This document shows positions 1 through 11,375 of a DNA stretch of 64,000 bases, one piece after another; position 1 is the first letter of the stretch; every line of letters starts with the position of its first letter. This DNA comes from Ricinus communis (lineage: Eukaryota > Streptophyta > Magnoliopsida > Malpighiales > Euphorbiaceae). A program made the position numbers and the translations under genes. The notes beneath the pieces are model-generated. The model worked only from the letters and a program-made list of their open reading frames with translations. It was not told the DNA's origin and searched no databases. Location: assembly GCF_019578655.1 (NCBI RefSeq), contig NC_063265.1, positions 744,001 to 808,000 on the forward strand, given 5' to 3'.

Positions 1-665
1 TCATGAACATCTATATCTTCTTCATTTGTGTAAGGAGTATATCATCCACATATACTAATAGAGCTAGAAAAAGAAGTGGAGGTGCTCTTAATAAATAGAC
101 AATGGTTATGTGAGGACTGTGAAAAATCAAAGAGCTTAAGCTTAGCACAAAATTCAGAATTCCACTGCCTAGAAGCTTGCTTCAAGCCATAAAAAGATCT
201 TTTGAGCTTAGAAACCTAACCTGGCTAACCTTTACTATATCCTTTTGGAGGAGACATGTATACTTCCTCGTCTAAAAAACCATGTAGAAATGCATTGTTT
301 GTGTCCAACTAATGCAATGCCCAAGACTTTGTAAAAGCAATAGCAAGCAACAGTCTCATTATGACTAGTTTAGCAACTGGAGAAGAACTTTCCACATAAT
401 CAACACCAACGACTTGATCATAGCCCTTTGCTACTAACCTTACTTTAAACCTATCTATAGTTCCATCATCTTTGAGTTTGACTTTGTATACCCACTTACA
501 ACCAATTGGTTGTTTTCCAGCTGATAAAACAGTTAACTCCCAGGTCCGATTCTCCTCAAGAGCATCAAGTTCATCCTTTATAGCCTCTACCCATTTAACA
601 GTCTTACTAGCTTTATTATAAGAATTAGGTTCTTGAATATTAGGCACGTTTGCCAAAATAGCCAA
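1..665 (-). pseudogene. copia reverse transcriptase, decayed and cut by window edge
   Basis: The minus-strand frame from 665 begins the RT domain: WVEAIKDELDALEENRTWEL, then GCKWVYKVKLKDDGTIDRFK and RLVAKGYDQVVGVDY. After a stop near 308 the homology continues with FLHGFLDEEVYMSPPKGY and SFYGLKQASRQWN, then reaches the catalytic YVDD near positions 38-53. RNase H lies off the edge. The frame is broken by at least three stops. Confidence 0.9.
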
Positions 666-1102
666 ATATGTACTAGTGAAATGAGGTTATGTAATGTAAG
701 GAAATGTGGGAGGTGTGTATGAAGAAAAGATACAAGTAAATGCAGGAACTGAAGTAGTTAGCTGTGGCATTGGTAAAGGACTAGAGACTGACATATTTGT
801 GATAAAATCATTCAACCAAACTAGTTTGGATTTAGGTCTAATACTTACTCTGGTTGGCATTTGTGATAGAGGTGAATCATGTGAAGAACTAGGGGTTGGT
901 GAAACAGGAGAAACAAAGGTGAAACAGTTGAAGGAGAGGAATTTAGAAACTGAAAATCTTTATCTAATGGAATTATAGATAAAGAGGGTGATGAAATAGT
1001 ACTAGGTAAGGGTTTATGAAAAGGAAATATATGCTCAAAAAATAAAACATCTCTTATAATATAAGTTTGATGATTATCAATGTCATAAACTTTGTAAGCC
1101 TT

Positions 1103-2166
1103 TTATCTAATGCTAAAACTAATGAAGATGCACTTGAAAGCTCTAGGGGTAAATTTGGATTTATAAGGTGTGGTGTTTGTAGTAAAGCAAAGACAATCAA
1201 AACATTTTAGAAAGGAATAATCTGGTTTTGTATTGTGAAGTAATTCAAAAGGTGTTTTCCAGGCTAATATGGAGGTAGGTAGTCTGTTGATGATAAAAGC
1301 AGCCATGAGTATGGAAATAGCCCAAAATTTACTTGGTAAATGAGCATGAAACATTAGGACTCTAGCTATTTGAAGTAAAGTGTTTATGTTTGCATTCAAC
1401 AATCCCATTTTGTTGGGGTGTATAAACACAATTTGATATAAGATTACTAGACCTTTAAAAAGAACCAAACATTGATCACTCAGGAATTCAAAACCATTAT
1501 GGGATCTGACACTCTTGACTACTGCATTGGAAATTGTGTTTTAATCATTGAAAAGAAATTGATAAGGGTTTGAACAATTTGATCTTTATGTAACATCATG
1601 AAAGTCCAGGCAACTCTTGTGCAATCATCTACTATAATCAACATGAATTTAGCTCCTGTAACTAATGGTTTATTATATGAACCTCAAATATCTGTATGAA
1701 TGAGATGAAAAGGTTTATTTGAGGAGATTGTATTAGTGGAAGATGGTAATCTATGTTATTTAGAAAAATGACATACATCACAATGCTGTAAAATATGAGC
1801 ATCGCATTTATAAGTGAACAAAAAATCTAAATGTTGCAAAGTTGTGACAGAAGCATGTCCCAACCTAGAATGCCAAAGTCTGACATTTTCCACAATTTTA
1901 TTTTCATCACTAGTAATATTATAAGAAGATGTAAATTGTTCCGTAAAATTTTCTTTTGAGCATATAGGTTTTGTTTGAGCTAAGGAAGAAGGTTGATCTA
2001 AAACATATAAATTTCTTATCACTTTACCAATAGCCAGTGTCTCTTCAGTATGTAGGTCCTGTAGTATGCAATGATTAGGGTAAAAAATGAACTTCAGATT
2101 AGCTGTTTTGAGAAAGTTTATGGACAAAAAGTAAGTTGAACTTGAAAGAGGGAACATGTAAAACAT
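1103..2166 (-). pseudogene. copia GAG-pre-integrase and integrase, decayed
   Basis: The right part (1756-2166) encodes LWHSRLGHASVTTLQHL followed by CDAHILQHCDVCHFSK, the HHCC zinc-binding pre-integrase domain. The left part (1103-1468) matches the C-terminal half of the integrase catalytic core (FWAISILMAAFIINRLPTS, then a TPFELLH segment). The stretch between them has several stops. Integrase inserts the cDNA into the host genome. Confidence 0.85.
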
Positions 2167-2483
2167 CTTGTAAACTCAATTTGGTAGTAATATTCACTGT
2201 ATCAATATGAGTAACAAGCTTAACTGAACCATCAGGTAAGTAAACTAGTATGTGTTTAGTAACTGGTTTAAGAGAGGTTATTTGGCTTAAAATAGTACAT
2301 ACGGTTAGAGGCACCTGTATCAATTATCCAAGCACCAGATTCAATATAATCAAGTACATTAAAAGCTAAATGAGAAGGAATGTAAGTCGTATCTGCATAA
2401 TCAGCCAAATGTGCAAAGTTCACTTCACTACCATTAGTTTGCATTTTTCCTCTAAATATCTTTGTCAATTCCTGTTGTATCAT
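2099..2483 (-). pseudogene. copia aspartic protease, decayed
   Basis: The minus-strand frame carries WIIDTGAS near 2310-2345, the active-site DTGA of retroelement aspartic proteases, followed by segments such as LQDVLHVPSFKFNLLFV that are standard for copia proteases. A frameshift near 2300 separates the active-site half from the C-terminal half. The protease would have cleaved the Gag-Pol polyprotein. Confidence 0.85.
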
Positions 2484-2619
2484 CTATGATAAAACTGTAG
2501 ATTTATCATTCACTTTATCACCATTACTTTCTATATTATATTTAAGTGGTGTATCACCATATTTGCCATATTCCTCCCAACAGTTTGAGACTTTTCTTTA
2601 AAATCCTTAAACCAATCTA

Positions 2620-3570
2620 GATAGTTATGAAGTCTAAAACAAGTTTCTTTTGTATGTCCTCCTCTATTACAGTGATCACAATACCTTTTTTTTCTTATCA
2701 GTTGCATTCATTTTCCTGAAATTACCTCTTCCTGCTCCATCCTTTCTAAAATATTGTTACCTAGCTAGCATCACAATATTTTCATCATTATCATAGGTAC
2801 CTTGAGTCTTCACATACATTGCAGTATTATCACTCACATCTGTATATGCTATTTGTACCTCTCTACTTCTCTATGCTAAGAAACATTGAGTAAGCCTTAT
2901 TTATTGTTGGTAAAGGTTCCATTACCAGTAGTTGATTTCTCACAGGATAATCTAGTCCCATTAAGAACTGCATCAGTTTATTAAAGGAAGTAATATCAAA
3001 CACCGCTTTTACTACACCACAATTACATTGTGGAATTGGCATAAGACAAGTCAACTCATCCCAAAAGCTTCTTAAGCTTAGTATAGTATTAAAATACTAA
3101 TAGATTGCCTTGAGAAATATAACTAATTTCTCTTTGCAACTGATATAAAAAATGTCCATTCAAGTCACCAAATCTTTCTTTAATTTCTTCTTATTATTCC
3201 TTAGTCGTACTAATATATAACAAGATGTCCATAATATCCCTAGAAATTGAGTTTAAAATTCGGGATTGTATCGTGTAATCAAATCTTATCCATTAATCAT
3301 AATTTCTTGAATCCTCATCAGGTCTCTTACATCTTCCATCAATAAGCCCTAGCTTAATTTCACACCTAAGGCTATTCATATATATCTATTCCAAGAGTTC
3401 CATTCAGTGGTGTTGTAACCAGTTGCATACCTGGATGATCCGAGTTTTGTAGAGAGAAAGGATATCTAGCTCATGATTAGAATCTCTAAGGATATTCTCT
3501 ATATTCCCGGTTTGAGTAGTATTTCTCACACCATAAGTTTCTATCTCTTGTTTATATTAGTTCAGATTCA
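2620..3570 (-). pseudogene. copia gag (capsid and zinc knuckle), decayed
   Basis: Minus-strand frames contain a gag N-terminal signature (HPGMQLVTTPLNGT, near 3390-3450), the capsid-type segment FLMGLDYPVRNQLLVMEPLP (near 2900-2990) and a CCHC zinc knuckle, CDHCNRGGHTKETC (near 2641-2682). In the family, gag forms the virus-like particle and the knuckle binds the element RNA. The pieces are in different frames separated by stops, so no gag is made from this copy. Confidence 0.85.
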
Positions 3571-3645
3571 AAAGCATGCAATGAACTATTTATACGAAAA
3601 CCTTAGTAAGAAAAATGAGAAAGAAATGATAGATTAATGGATAAG

Positions 3646-3658
3646 GACTCTCATACCA
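3646..3658 (-). other. Degenerate primer binding site
   Basis: The minus strand reads TGGTATGAGAGTCC immediately after the LTR end. The usual plant copia site is TGGTATCAGAGC, complementary to the 3' end of initiator Met-tRNA. Two or three mismatches fit an old copy. Confidence 0.65.
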
Positions 3659-3861
3659 TGAACAGATTCAAGATAAAAACTATATAGAGTAGAGAGAATA
3701 GAAAATGTGGGAAAAATTATATTCACATTACTCATGTATTCAATTACAAGCTAAAGAATATATAGACTAAAAATAAAACTAATCTACTAATCTAAAGCTG
3801 CCAGCTCAGCACTAAAACTAAAACTAATTCTTGCTAACAAAGTTACAAAAATGTGCTAACA
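3659..3861 (-). repeat. 5' LTR of the left-edge copia element
   Basis: A 203-bp segment starts TGTTAGCACATTTT and ends CTTGAATCTGTTCA on the minus strand, giving the TG...CA ends of an LTR. It is directly followed by a sequence resembling the initiator-Met-tRNA primer site. The partner LTR is outside the window, so the outer boundary cannot be confirmed by pairing or by a target-site duplication. Confidence 0.7.
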
Positions 3862-5394
3862 GAATTAAGAGCAAAGTCTGACTAATCAATAAATGAATAA
3901 ATATGCACATTCTCTATAGTTAATATTTGCAAAAGCATGAACTGTTCTTATAGTAAATCGGTAATTCACTACGACGTCGATCTCTCAAGGAACTATGAGG
4001 CCACTTATTATAAAGACTAATTATCACATAAAAATACTAAAAATAAATCTAAACACTCTAAACCAGTATTTGAGAGAATATAATATTCATAAGAAAAATA
4101 AAATAAACTAATAAAATTAAATAAATATGCAATACAAATGCTTATGATTGAAAACTATATGATAAAGACAGTATTTAGCCTAGCCATTTACTTATCAATC
4201 TCCTTGTTTTATCTTAAGTATAGATCTAATGAATGAGATGGTGATGTATCTTTCCCTTTCCCTTTAGCCTCTTAAACTAATGATACAACTAAAGTTTCTT
4301 CTACGAACATAGATTCAAGCAAAGATGATATCTCTAATATATTCAATCTAAATATTTTCATAACAATTAGTATTATTAAATTAATATGGTAAGTTAACTA
4401 ACAATTATAACTGAAATAAATAAAAATATAAAGGTAAAGAAATCACTCATTAAATAAATAAATAACAAGATCCATACAAAAATAAAAAGGTTAAATTAAA
4501 TACTTATAAAAATTAGCTTGACATATTTAGCCCAATGATCATGGTATTAAATAGAAAGTCATAAAAACAAGAAAATAAAATCTCCCTTGAAATCCAAAAT
4601 CCTTCAAGTAGGAAGATGATTGGTCCTCACTCTCAACTTCTTGAAAAACTCCTTAGATCTTAAAAGAATGATGAAAAAAACTAAACTAAAATGTTTATAA
4701 AGAACTGTAGAGAGAATTGCAGAGACAAGAATGGTGGACAAATACAGATGGGAGATGTAGCAGAGAGCAGATAGGAAAGACCTTTTTCCCTTCTCTAGAA
4801 CTAGGTTTGCAGAGATATATATAGAGAATAGTCATTCTTTAAATAAGTCTCCCTAAAGATAAATATATCAATAAGTCTATCTAATAGATAAAACTATAGA
4901 TATCATTATCTCCACCAAATATTATCCTATAAATAACTCTTAATATAAATCCTAATAATAATATAAAATGATTAAAATACCCCTAGACCATGTAAATTTC
5001 GGCTAGGCCTTATAAAACAGTCAGTCCATGCGTCATACTCTTGGGCCTTGACACAGACATGTTCAATTAAGCTCTTTTTGAGTATTTTACTCCATATTCT
5101 TATCTCTTAGCTAATATTACATAAAAATAGACAAGTAAGCCTAAGTAAGGTAAAAGTATATTTTTTTTACTGTATTGTATATAGAAATATATATTATTAA
5201 AGCTCTAAATAACCCTAAATAACTATATATATAATTTGGACATATCAAATACCTCCCCACTTAAACCTTTACTTGTAATGTATTTAAATTTTATAATAAT
5301 ATATTTGTTATAATAAGGCAATTATTGGTTTTCCAAATATTAAAAATTATTTAAAAATAAAAATAATCTCATAAAAACGTAAAAAAATAACGGT
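3862..5394. other. AT-rich spacer, possibly LTR-derived
   Basis: No coding frame is recognisable. The segment 4990-5110 is richer in G+C and resembles the 3' part of plant gypsy LTRs in style, but I find no paired repeat in the window, so its class is open. Confidence 0.4.
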
Positions 5395-5399
5395 AGAAA

Positions 5400-5558
5400 T
5401 TATAGAAGTTATATATTTGTATAATTCAATTGATTGTACCAGCTATTTATAGATGTAAAGAGTTATAAAGATAAAGTTCTATTTATATAAAAAAATCTAT
5501 TTATAGACATAATGATAGAATTCTAATATAATTTAAACACTTTAATATTATCTTAACA
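5400..5558 (-). repeat. 3' LTR of copia element A (outer part uncertain)
   Basis: On the minus strand it begins TGTTAAGATAATATTAAAG directly after a purine-rich tract (AAGGGAGAG, 5559-5569), the expected polypurine primer. It aligns with the element B LTRs over roughly 150 bp, up to TACAATCAATTGAAT, after which the match fades. Its far end may be truncated or strongly diverged. Confidence 0.65.
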
Positions 5559-5654
5559 CTCTCCCTTGAATGTCTATTATAATGAATATACCTCACTAAA
5601 ATCTTACTAAGAAAAATCATGTGGGAAAAAATCTTATTGAAGGAAAAAAGTACC

Positions 5655-6330
5655 TTATTCATATAGAAGCTTGCGCCATGAAAATGCCTCATTAAGAACC
5701 TTGCTAGAAAAATCCAATAGGACAAAACCTAAGCTAAGGAAAAAAGAGTATAATGCATCAAAAAAAATTTCCTTATAAAAACATGACTTATAACAAAGAT
5801 CTCTTAATCGACGCATGTCAATTTTATTCATCAACTTCTCAAATCTTATTATAGGAAGTGCTTTTGTAAACAGATCCACCAAATTATCAATAGGTCGAAC
5901 TTGATGAACATCTAAAACTCCTTACTTCCGAAGCTCATGTGTGAAAAATAAAACTTAGTGAAATGTATTTGATTCTATCTCCTTTAATGTATCATCTTTT
6001 GAGTTGTGTAATACAAGCAACATTATCTTCATACAGCATTATTGGATTTTTTTTATCAAGTGAGAGATCACATATTTCTTTGATATGTTGGATCATAGAT
6101 CTCAACTATATGCATTATCTACTAGTCTCATGCATTGCTAATACCTCAACATGATTAGATGATCTGACAGTTAGAGTTTGCTTAGTAGAATGCTAAGATA
6201 TAGCAGTGCCACCATATATAAACAAGTAATCCATTTGTAATCGAGCTTTATGTGGATCAGATAAATATCCAACATCGGCCTATCCAATTAATTCTAACTT
6301 CCAGTCTTATAGATAAAATTAACCCATATT
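5655..6330 (-). pseudogene. copia RNase H region of element A
   Basis: Minus-strand translation gives DVGYLSDPHKARLQMDYLF near 6210-6290 and DLFTKALPIIRFEKLMNKI near 5800-5880. These are the start and end of the copia RNase H domain, which removes RNA from the RNA:DNA hybrid. Stops and frameshifts interrupt it. Confidence 0.85.
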
Positions 6331-6499
6331 TGATGTATCACAAAAATAACCAAAAAAATTATTTCATACCATTTTAATGTCTTCGAGTTGGTGAGGAATT
6401 ATATATTACTAGTAAATTCACAGAAAATGCTATATCAAGTCTTGTATAATTAGCAAGATACATTAATGCTCTAATAGCACTAAGATATGGTACTTCAAG

Positions 6500-7085
6500 A
6501 TCAAGTATTTTTTTTAACATCTTTCCAAGGACGAAAATGGTCATTTTTCACATCCAGGTGTCTAATAATCATAGGAGAACTCATTGGATGAGATTTATCC
6601 ATATTAAAACGTTTTAATATCTTTTCAATATAAGTTGACTGATGAATAAAAATCTCTCTAAATAAATATTCGATCTGCAGGCTGAGATAAAATTTTATTT
6701 GTCCAAAATCTTTCATTTTAGATTCATTTTTTAAATAAGTTACTGTTTCTGTCAATTCTTTAGGAGTTCTAATGATGTTTAAATCATCAAGATAAACTGC
6801 AATTATAGCAAAATTAGAATTTATTTTCTTAATGAAAATGCATGGACAAATTGAATTGTTAGTATATCCTTCTTTCAAAAGATATTCACTAAAACAGTTA
6901 ATACCATATTTGTCCATATTGTTTTAATCCATACAAGGATTTTTGTTGCTTAATTGAATACATTTCTAGAAGTTTTGAGCTATATGGTTCAGAAAGTTTT
7001 AGTCCTTAAGAAACTTTCATATAAATTTCATTATCAAGTGATCCATATAAGTAAGTTATAGCGACATCCATAAAATACATATGAT
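6500..7085 (-). pseudogene. copia reverse transcriptase of element A
   Basis: The frame at 6501-6917 is open for 138 codons. It contains FSEYLLKEGYTNNSICPC and the catalytic motif YLDD (YVDD in most plant copia), then KMKDFGQIKFYLSLQIEY. Upstream, through a stop, are MDVAITYLYGSLDNEIYMK and KSLYGLKQYGQIWYN. This is the best-preserved domain of the element. The N-terminal RT start is not clear. Confidence 0.88.
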
Positions 7086-7399
7086 TTCCTTTTAAACTTG
7101 TCACTTAGTTTATTCCATTCTCTTTTTTTCTTGGATATTTATTCTTTGGACGAGGTGGCCTACCACACTTCTGGCAATGCTATGGATTCATTTGCTATAA
7201 TATTGATATGTTGTCCTATTGGGCCAATAATTCTAATTGGAGCATTTTCAGCTAGTATATGCAATTTAGTAACTCTTTTTGGATCATAAAATGCATCTAG
7301 AAATTGGTTTGCTATACTTTGCAAATGAATGATCCTTTGAACTTTTAATTCACATTGTTTTGAATAAGGATTAAAATGATTTCATGATGGCTTATTTTA

Positions 7400-8200
7400 A
7401 AAAAAAATTATCCTATTTTTGTATGATGTGGGAGGTCAATTGGGACATAAACAACACTCAAAAAGTTTTTAAAAGAGAAATATTTGGCTCTTAGCTAGAA
7501 ACCAAATGTAATTGTAAAAATTTATGATAACTAGTTGGCCTAATGCGAATAGTAGTTGATGCATGTAAAATTGCATGTCCCCAAGCAATTATTGAGAGGT
7601 TTATTTTCATACGCAACGGTCTAGCTATTACTTGGAGATATTTAATAAAAGATTTTGTTAGACCATTTTGAGTATGAACATGAGCCACTGGATGTTCAAC
7701 AGTTATTCCAATTGACATGCAATAATCATTAAACGCCTTATATGTAAATTCACCAGCATTATCAAGATGTATTGTCTTAATAGCAATATTTTGAAAATTG
7801 TGCTTTTAATCGAATTATTTGAGCAAATAATCTAGCAAATGCCAGATTTCGAAGTGATAATAAATATACACGTGACCATCTTGTTGATGCATCTATTAAC
7901 ACCATAAAATATTTAAACGGTCCAAATGATAAATAAATTGTTGCACAAATATGACCATGTATACGTTCCAGAAATTTAGAGGATTCATTTTGAGTTTTAC
8001 TCGACGAAGGTCTAAAAATCAGCTTTCCTTGAGAGTAAGTCGAACATGAGAATTCATTAAATCGAAGAATCTTCTGGTTCTTTAATGGATGGCTATATGA
8101 GCGTTCAATAATTTTTCGCATTGTTATTTATCCAGGATGACTTAATCGATCATGCTAAATAAGAAAAATATTTGGGTCAATAAACTTTTGCTTTAATACC
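7400..8200 (-). pseudogene. copia integrase of element A
   Basis: Two minus-strand blocks (7491-7718 and 7777-8121) match the pre-integrase and catalytic core: KLIFRPSSSKTQNESSKFL, then FMVLIDASTRWSRVYLLS, then ITVEHPVAHVHTQNGLTKSF. The motif normally reading HTQNGLAES is altered, so one catalytic acidic residue appears lost. The two blocks are in different frames. Confidence 0.85.
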
Positions 8201-8431
8201 ACATTTGTTTCAATAGTACACATATATGTATAATATAAACCAGATCATAATATGTAATTTCTCAATTACACATTTTTTTTCCTATTCCGATGGTTGTAAT
8301 ATAGAGATATTTAATATTTTCCACATCCATAGTTTCAATGATATCCATTTTATTGAATATCTTGAAAGCTTAATAAATTTCTATGAGATTTTGGGGAGAA
8401 TAATGCATTTTTAATAAGAAAATATGTACCT

Positions 8432-8632
8432 CTAGATAGCGATATATTTGCTCTTCTGAAACCTTACAATTATTCTTTTACTATCAGATATTATATTGAC
8501 ATAAGTTTCTTTCATTGTTAAGTGAGAAAAATATTTCTTATTTTTTAATATGGTGTGCATGGTAGCACTCTCTGCAAGATATAAATTTGCATCATTTGTT
8601 CTTAATCCTACTAATGATTGAGTAGGATTCAT
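8432..8632 (-). pseudogene. copia protease-like segment of element A
   Basis: The frame contains ANLYLAESATMHTILKNKKYF, aligning with the family pattern LADSATTHTIL; element B has LADNTTTYTIL at the same place. The protease aspartate of the usual D-S/T-G/A triad is replaced by Glu here. No gag lies upstream. Confidence 0.75.
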
Positions 8633-8699
8633 AATATTTTATATTTTTATATAAAAAAACAAATAACATGTCAATTAGTATAAATCTTTTAGAGACTAA

Positions 8700-9000
8700 T
8701 ATATTTAGTTATTTAGGAACATAAAAATATTGATTCTTTAATAAATTGAGATATTAGATTTAAGATACTTAGTTCTTCAAGAACTTAGAGTCAGAATTTT
8801 TCAAGAATTTATACCATATTTATTTATTTAATTAGTTCCTCAAGAACTAAAACTAATACTAGTTCTTTAAGATCTAAAATTTATAATACAGTTCTTTAGG
8901 AACTATATATAACACTAGGAACTAGAAATTAATTAACATGAACTAATATCAGATAATATATCTACAATAAATAAATAAAATAAGATAGAAATAAAATAAA
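8700..9000 (-). repeat. Degenerate array of AGTTCTTGAAGAACT palindromes, element A
   Basis: At least five degenerate copies (for example AGTTCTTCAAGAACT near 8780, and variants near 8843, 8864 and 8892) lie between LTR and protease. The better-preserved array is in element B at 11376-11646. Confidence 0.7.
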
Positions 9001-9165
9001 AATATGTTCCTTTGAAGCATATAGCTAAAATTATAATTACAACATAAACTAGTATTTGACTAAAACAAAGGAATTTAATAAAAATTCAAAAGCCACAAAA
9101 TCAAATTAAAGAAAAGGTGTTATATATCCATTAGGACTATCAAAATTGATCCTTGTGAATTCAAT

Positions 9166-9372
9166 AAAGATATAACAATAAAGAATAAAAAGAGAAAACA
9201 AAAAGAAAATAATTGTGTGTATATGTATATTTTTTGTGTATCTTTTCATCGAGTGTAATACTTATTCATTGGTGTATAGAGTTACAAAAATAGAGTTTTA
9301 TTTATATAAAATAATTTATCCATAAATATAATGATAAACATCCGATATAACCCAAACAATTTAATATTACCA
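9166..9372 (-). repeat. 5' LTR of element A, inner end deleted
   Basis: The minus strand begins TGGTAATATTAAATTG and aligns with the 10810-11070 LTR of element B as far as the TTTATTCTTTATTGTTAT stretch. It then jumps directly to a sequence that in element B lies about 90-100 bp beyond the LTR end. The LTR end and primer site are therefore deleted. Confidence 0.7.
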
Positions 9373-9639
9373 TAAAAATAAGAATTTAAAATAATTACAA
9401 AATTTTCCTTCAGCATGAGGAGGTATATTCCGGTTGTTTCGCCCCCTCAGCGTGTGCTACGTCAATTAACTTTGTTACCTCAGCTTGTCATGTCACCATC
9501 CGTTGTCAGAAATTGGACATTTGGACTAAATTGATATACTTTTCTATACTTGTGGTACCATTTGGATTCAAATTAAAGTCTTGGTATCAAATTGATATAC
9601 AGTCCCAAGTTTTGGTACCAGCTGGGCGATTTATCCTAA
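9373..9639. other. Spacer, possibly part of the Helitron-like repeat
   Basis: No gene is seen. The text around 9520-9630 (TTTTGGTACCAGCTGGG and similar) looks like a generic plant repeat; I cannot assign it. Confidence 0.35.
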
Positions 9640-9699
9640 TGTATTTGATGAAATACCAATTTAAAATCTTGAAAAATGTTAAAAAAGATTTGTCCGTTT

Positions 9700-9741
<42 letters not shown>

Positions 9742-10447
9742 TTTGAGACCTAATTTTCTTTTTGATATGTGTGCTTAATTTTTGACACATAGAATTTTTA
9801 TTTTAACATGTTTACTTATTTTTGACACATGAAATTTCAAGTTTATGTGAAGTTTTATAGTTTTTCATTAATTTATTAATTAATAAATTATATTCCTAAC
9901 TAAATGCTGACTCTAATTCTAAAAAATAATATATTAATTATATTTTAATATTGTATTAACTAATAAATAGTTTTCTAATCGGATAATGATATTAATTCTA
10001 TCTTAAAAAATAACATATTAATTATATTTTAATATTATATTAACTAATAAATTAGTTTTGTAATTAGATAACACTTCTAATTCTAGAAAATAATATCTTA
10101 ACTTATTTTTTTAAAATTATATTTAATTAAAAATTAATTTTTTCATCATATACAATAAATTATTACTTTTAAAAACAGTAATATCAACTATTTTGATAGT
10201 ATTACTTTATATAATATTAAAACTAAATAATAAATATTTTAAAGATAATTTCAATATTATTGTACTAATAAAATTTTAAAATCTTAAAAAATTAAGAAAA
10301 ATATTTAAAAATATTTAGTTTACTATTATTTTTTAAAATATTATAAATTAATATTAATATTAAAAACCTTATTAAATTATATATATCGATTTAATTTTAT
10401 AATCAAAATAATAATAAAAACCGTGCAATGCACGAATAAGCGACTAA
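9640..10447 (+). mobile_element. Helitron-like non-autonomous element
   Basis: The 3' end fits Helitron rules. A 6-bp-stem hairpin, CGTGCAATGCACG (10422-10434), is followed 9 nt later by CTAA (10444-10447), matching CTRR, and then a T, consistent with insertion between A and T. The interior is almost pure A+T and aligns with two other copies in reverse orientation at about 18540-19135 and 19335-20000. The 5' TC end is not located, so the left boundary is approximate. Confidence 0.55.
9702..9738. repeat. (AT)n microsatellite
   Basis: About 18 AT dinucleotides, inside the Helitron-like repeat. Confidence 0.97.
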
Positions 10448-10809
10448 TTTTACATTAAATTCAAAGAAAACAAAATAAAATTTGCTAAGCTATATACTTT
10501 AAATTTATATCTTTTCGTAAATGTAAGGTCCAGTGGAAGTTAATTGGAAATTTATCTTCTTATTGTCATCTTAATTCTTGAGGGATTGTGTAGAAGTACG
10601 CAAATTTAACACTGTCTTTTGTCAAAATTCATTAAAAATCTATTTCATTTATGAATTTAAATTTCTTTTACAAATAAATTGTCATGTGTGAATGGTAAGT
10701 AATAATTATAAAATTTATTTCAAACAAAATGAATATCTTTTAGTCAACAAAATGAATGTTATATTTTAAAATTTGATATTTCATTTGACAAAAAAAAAAG
10801 TCTTTTAAG
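10448..10809. other. AT-rich spacer
   Basis: Nothing recognisable lies between the Helitron-like 3' end and the LTR of element B. Confidence 0.5.
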
Positions 10810-11070
10810 TGTAATATTAAAGTATTTAGATATTTGATATCTATCATTATGTTTATAGATAGATTTTCCTATGTAAATAGAATTCTAACTTTGTGACCCT
10901 TTTATATCTATAAAAAATAAGTGTTATATTCAATGGATGATTAAAAAAATATATACGTATACATATACAGATATAGAAAAATTATTTTCTCTCCTCTCTT
11001 TATTTTCTTTGTTCTTGATTTTTATTTTACAACACTCTTTATTCTTCTTATTGTTCTTTATTTTACAACA
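10810..11070 (+). repeat. 5' LTR of element B
   Basis: 261 bp, starting TGTAATATTAAAGTATTT and ending TTTTACAACA. It aligns along its length with 14220-14475. It is followed by CGTTATCAACACGATTGC, the likely primer region. Confidence 0.82.
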
Positions 11071-11375
11071 CGTTATCAACACGATTGCAAAACAAGATTG
11101 AAGGTAGAGCTATTTTTTCTTTTCATATTTAAAAATATTGCATGAGACTATACTCTATCTTTATTGACTTCATTATTGAATTTACAAGTATCTATTTTGG
11201 TAGTCCTAATGAGTATATAAAACCTTTTTTTTAGCTAAATTCCTTTGTTTTGGCCAAATACTAGTTTATGTTATAATTATAATTTTATTTGCATACGTCA
11301 TAGGATCATAGTTTTATTTATTTATTTATTTATTATAAATTATTATCTGATATTAGTTAATGTTAATTAATTTCT

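Larger units (their letters stand above)
1..3861 (-). mobile_element. Ty1/copia retrotransposon, truncated by left window edge
   Basis: Read on the minus strand from right to left, the order is 5' LTR, primer-binding-site-like sequence, gag, zinc knuckle, aspartic protease, GAG-pre-integrase, integrase and reverse transcriptase. This is the Ty1/copia order. RNase H and the 3' LTR lie beyond the left edge. Every domain is interrupted by stops or frameshifts, so this is a decayed copy. About 3.9 kb of an expected 5 kb or so is inside the window. Confidence 0.93.
5395..9372 (-). mobile_element. Gag-less Ty1/copia element A (minus strand)
   Basis: The element reads right to left as LTR (about 9166-9372), a leader with palindromic repeats (about 8700-9000), protease (8432-8632), integrase, reverse transcriptase, RNase H, polypurine tract and LTR (about 5400-5558). 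It is the same family as element B at 10810-14475 on the opposite strand: the LTRs, leader repeats and domains align by eye. No gag sequence lies between leader and protease in either copy. The outer edge of the left LTR is uncertain. Confidence 0.85.

Noticed and set aside
706..978. Plus-strand 90-codon open frame
   Set aside because: It lies on the opposite strand within the copia integrase-RT linker and has no family signature.
9513..9790. Open frames on both strands with Tyr-Ile repeats
   Set aside because: They are translations of the (AT)n microsatellite at 9702-9738.
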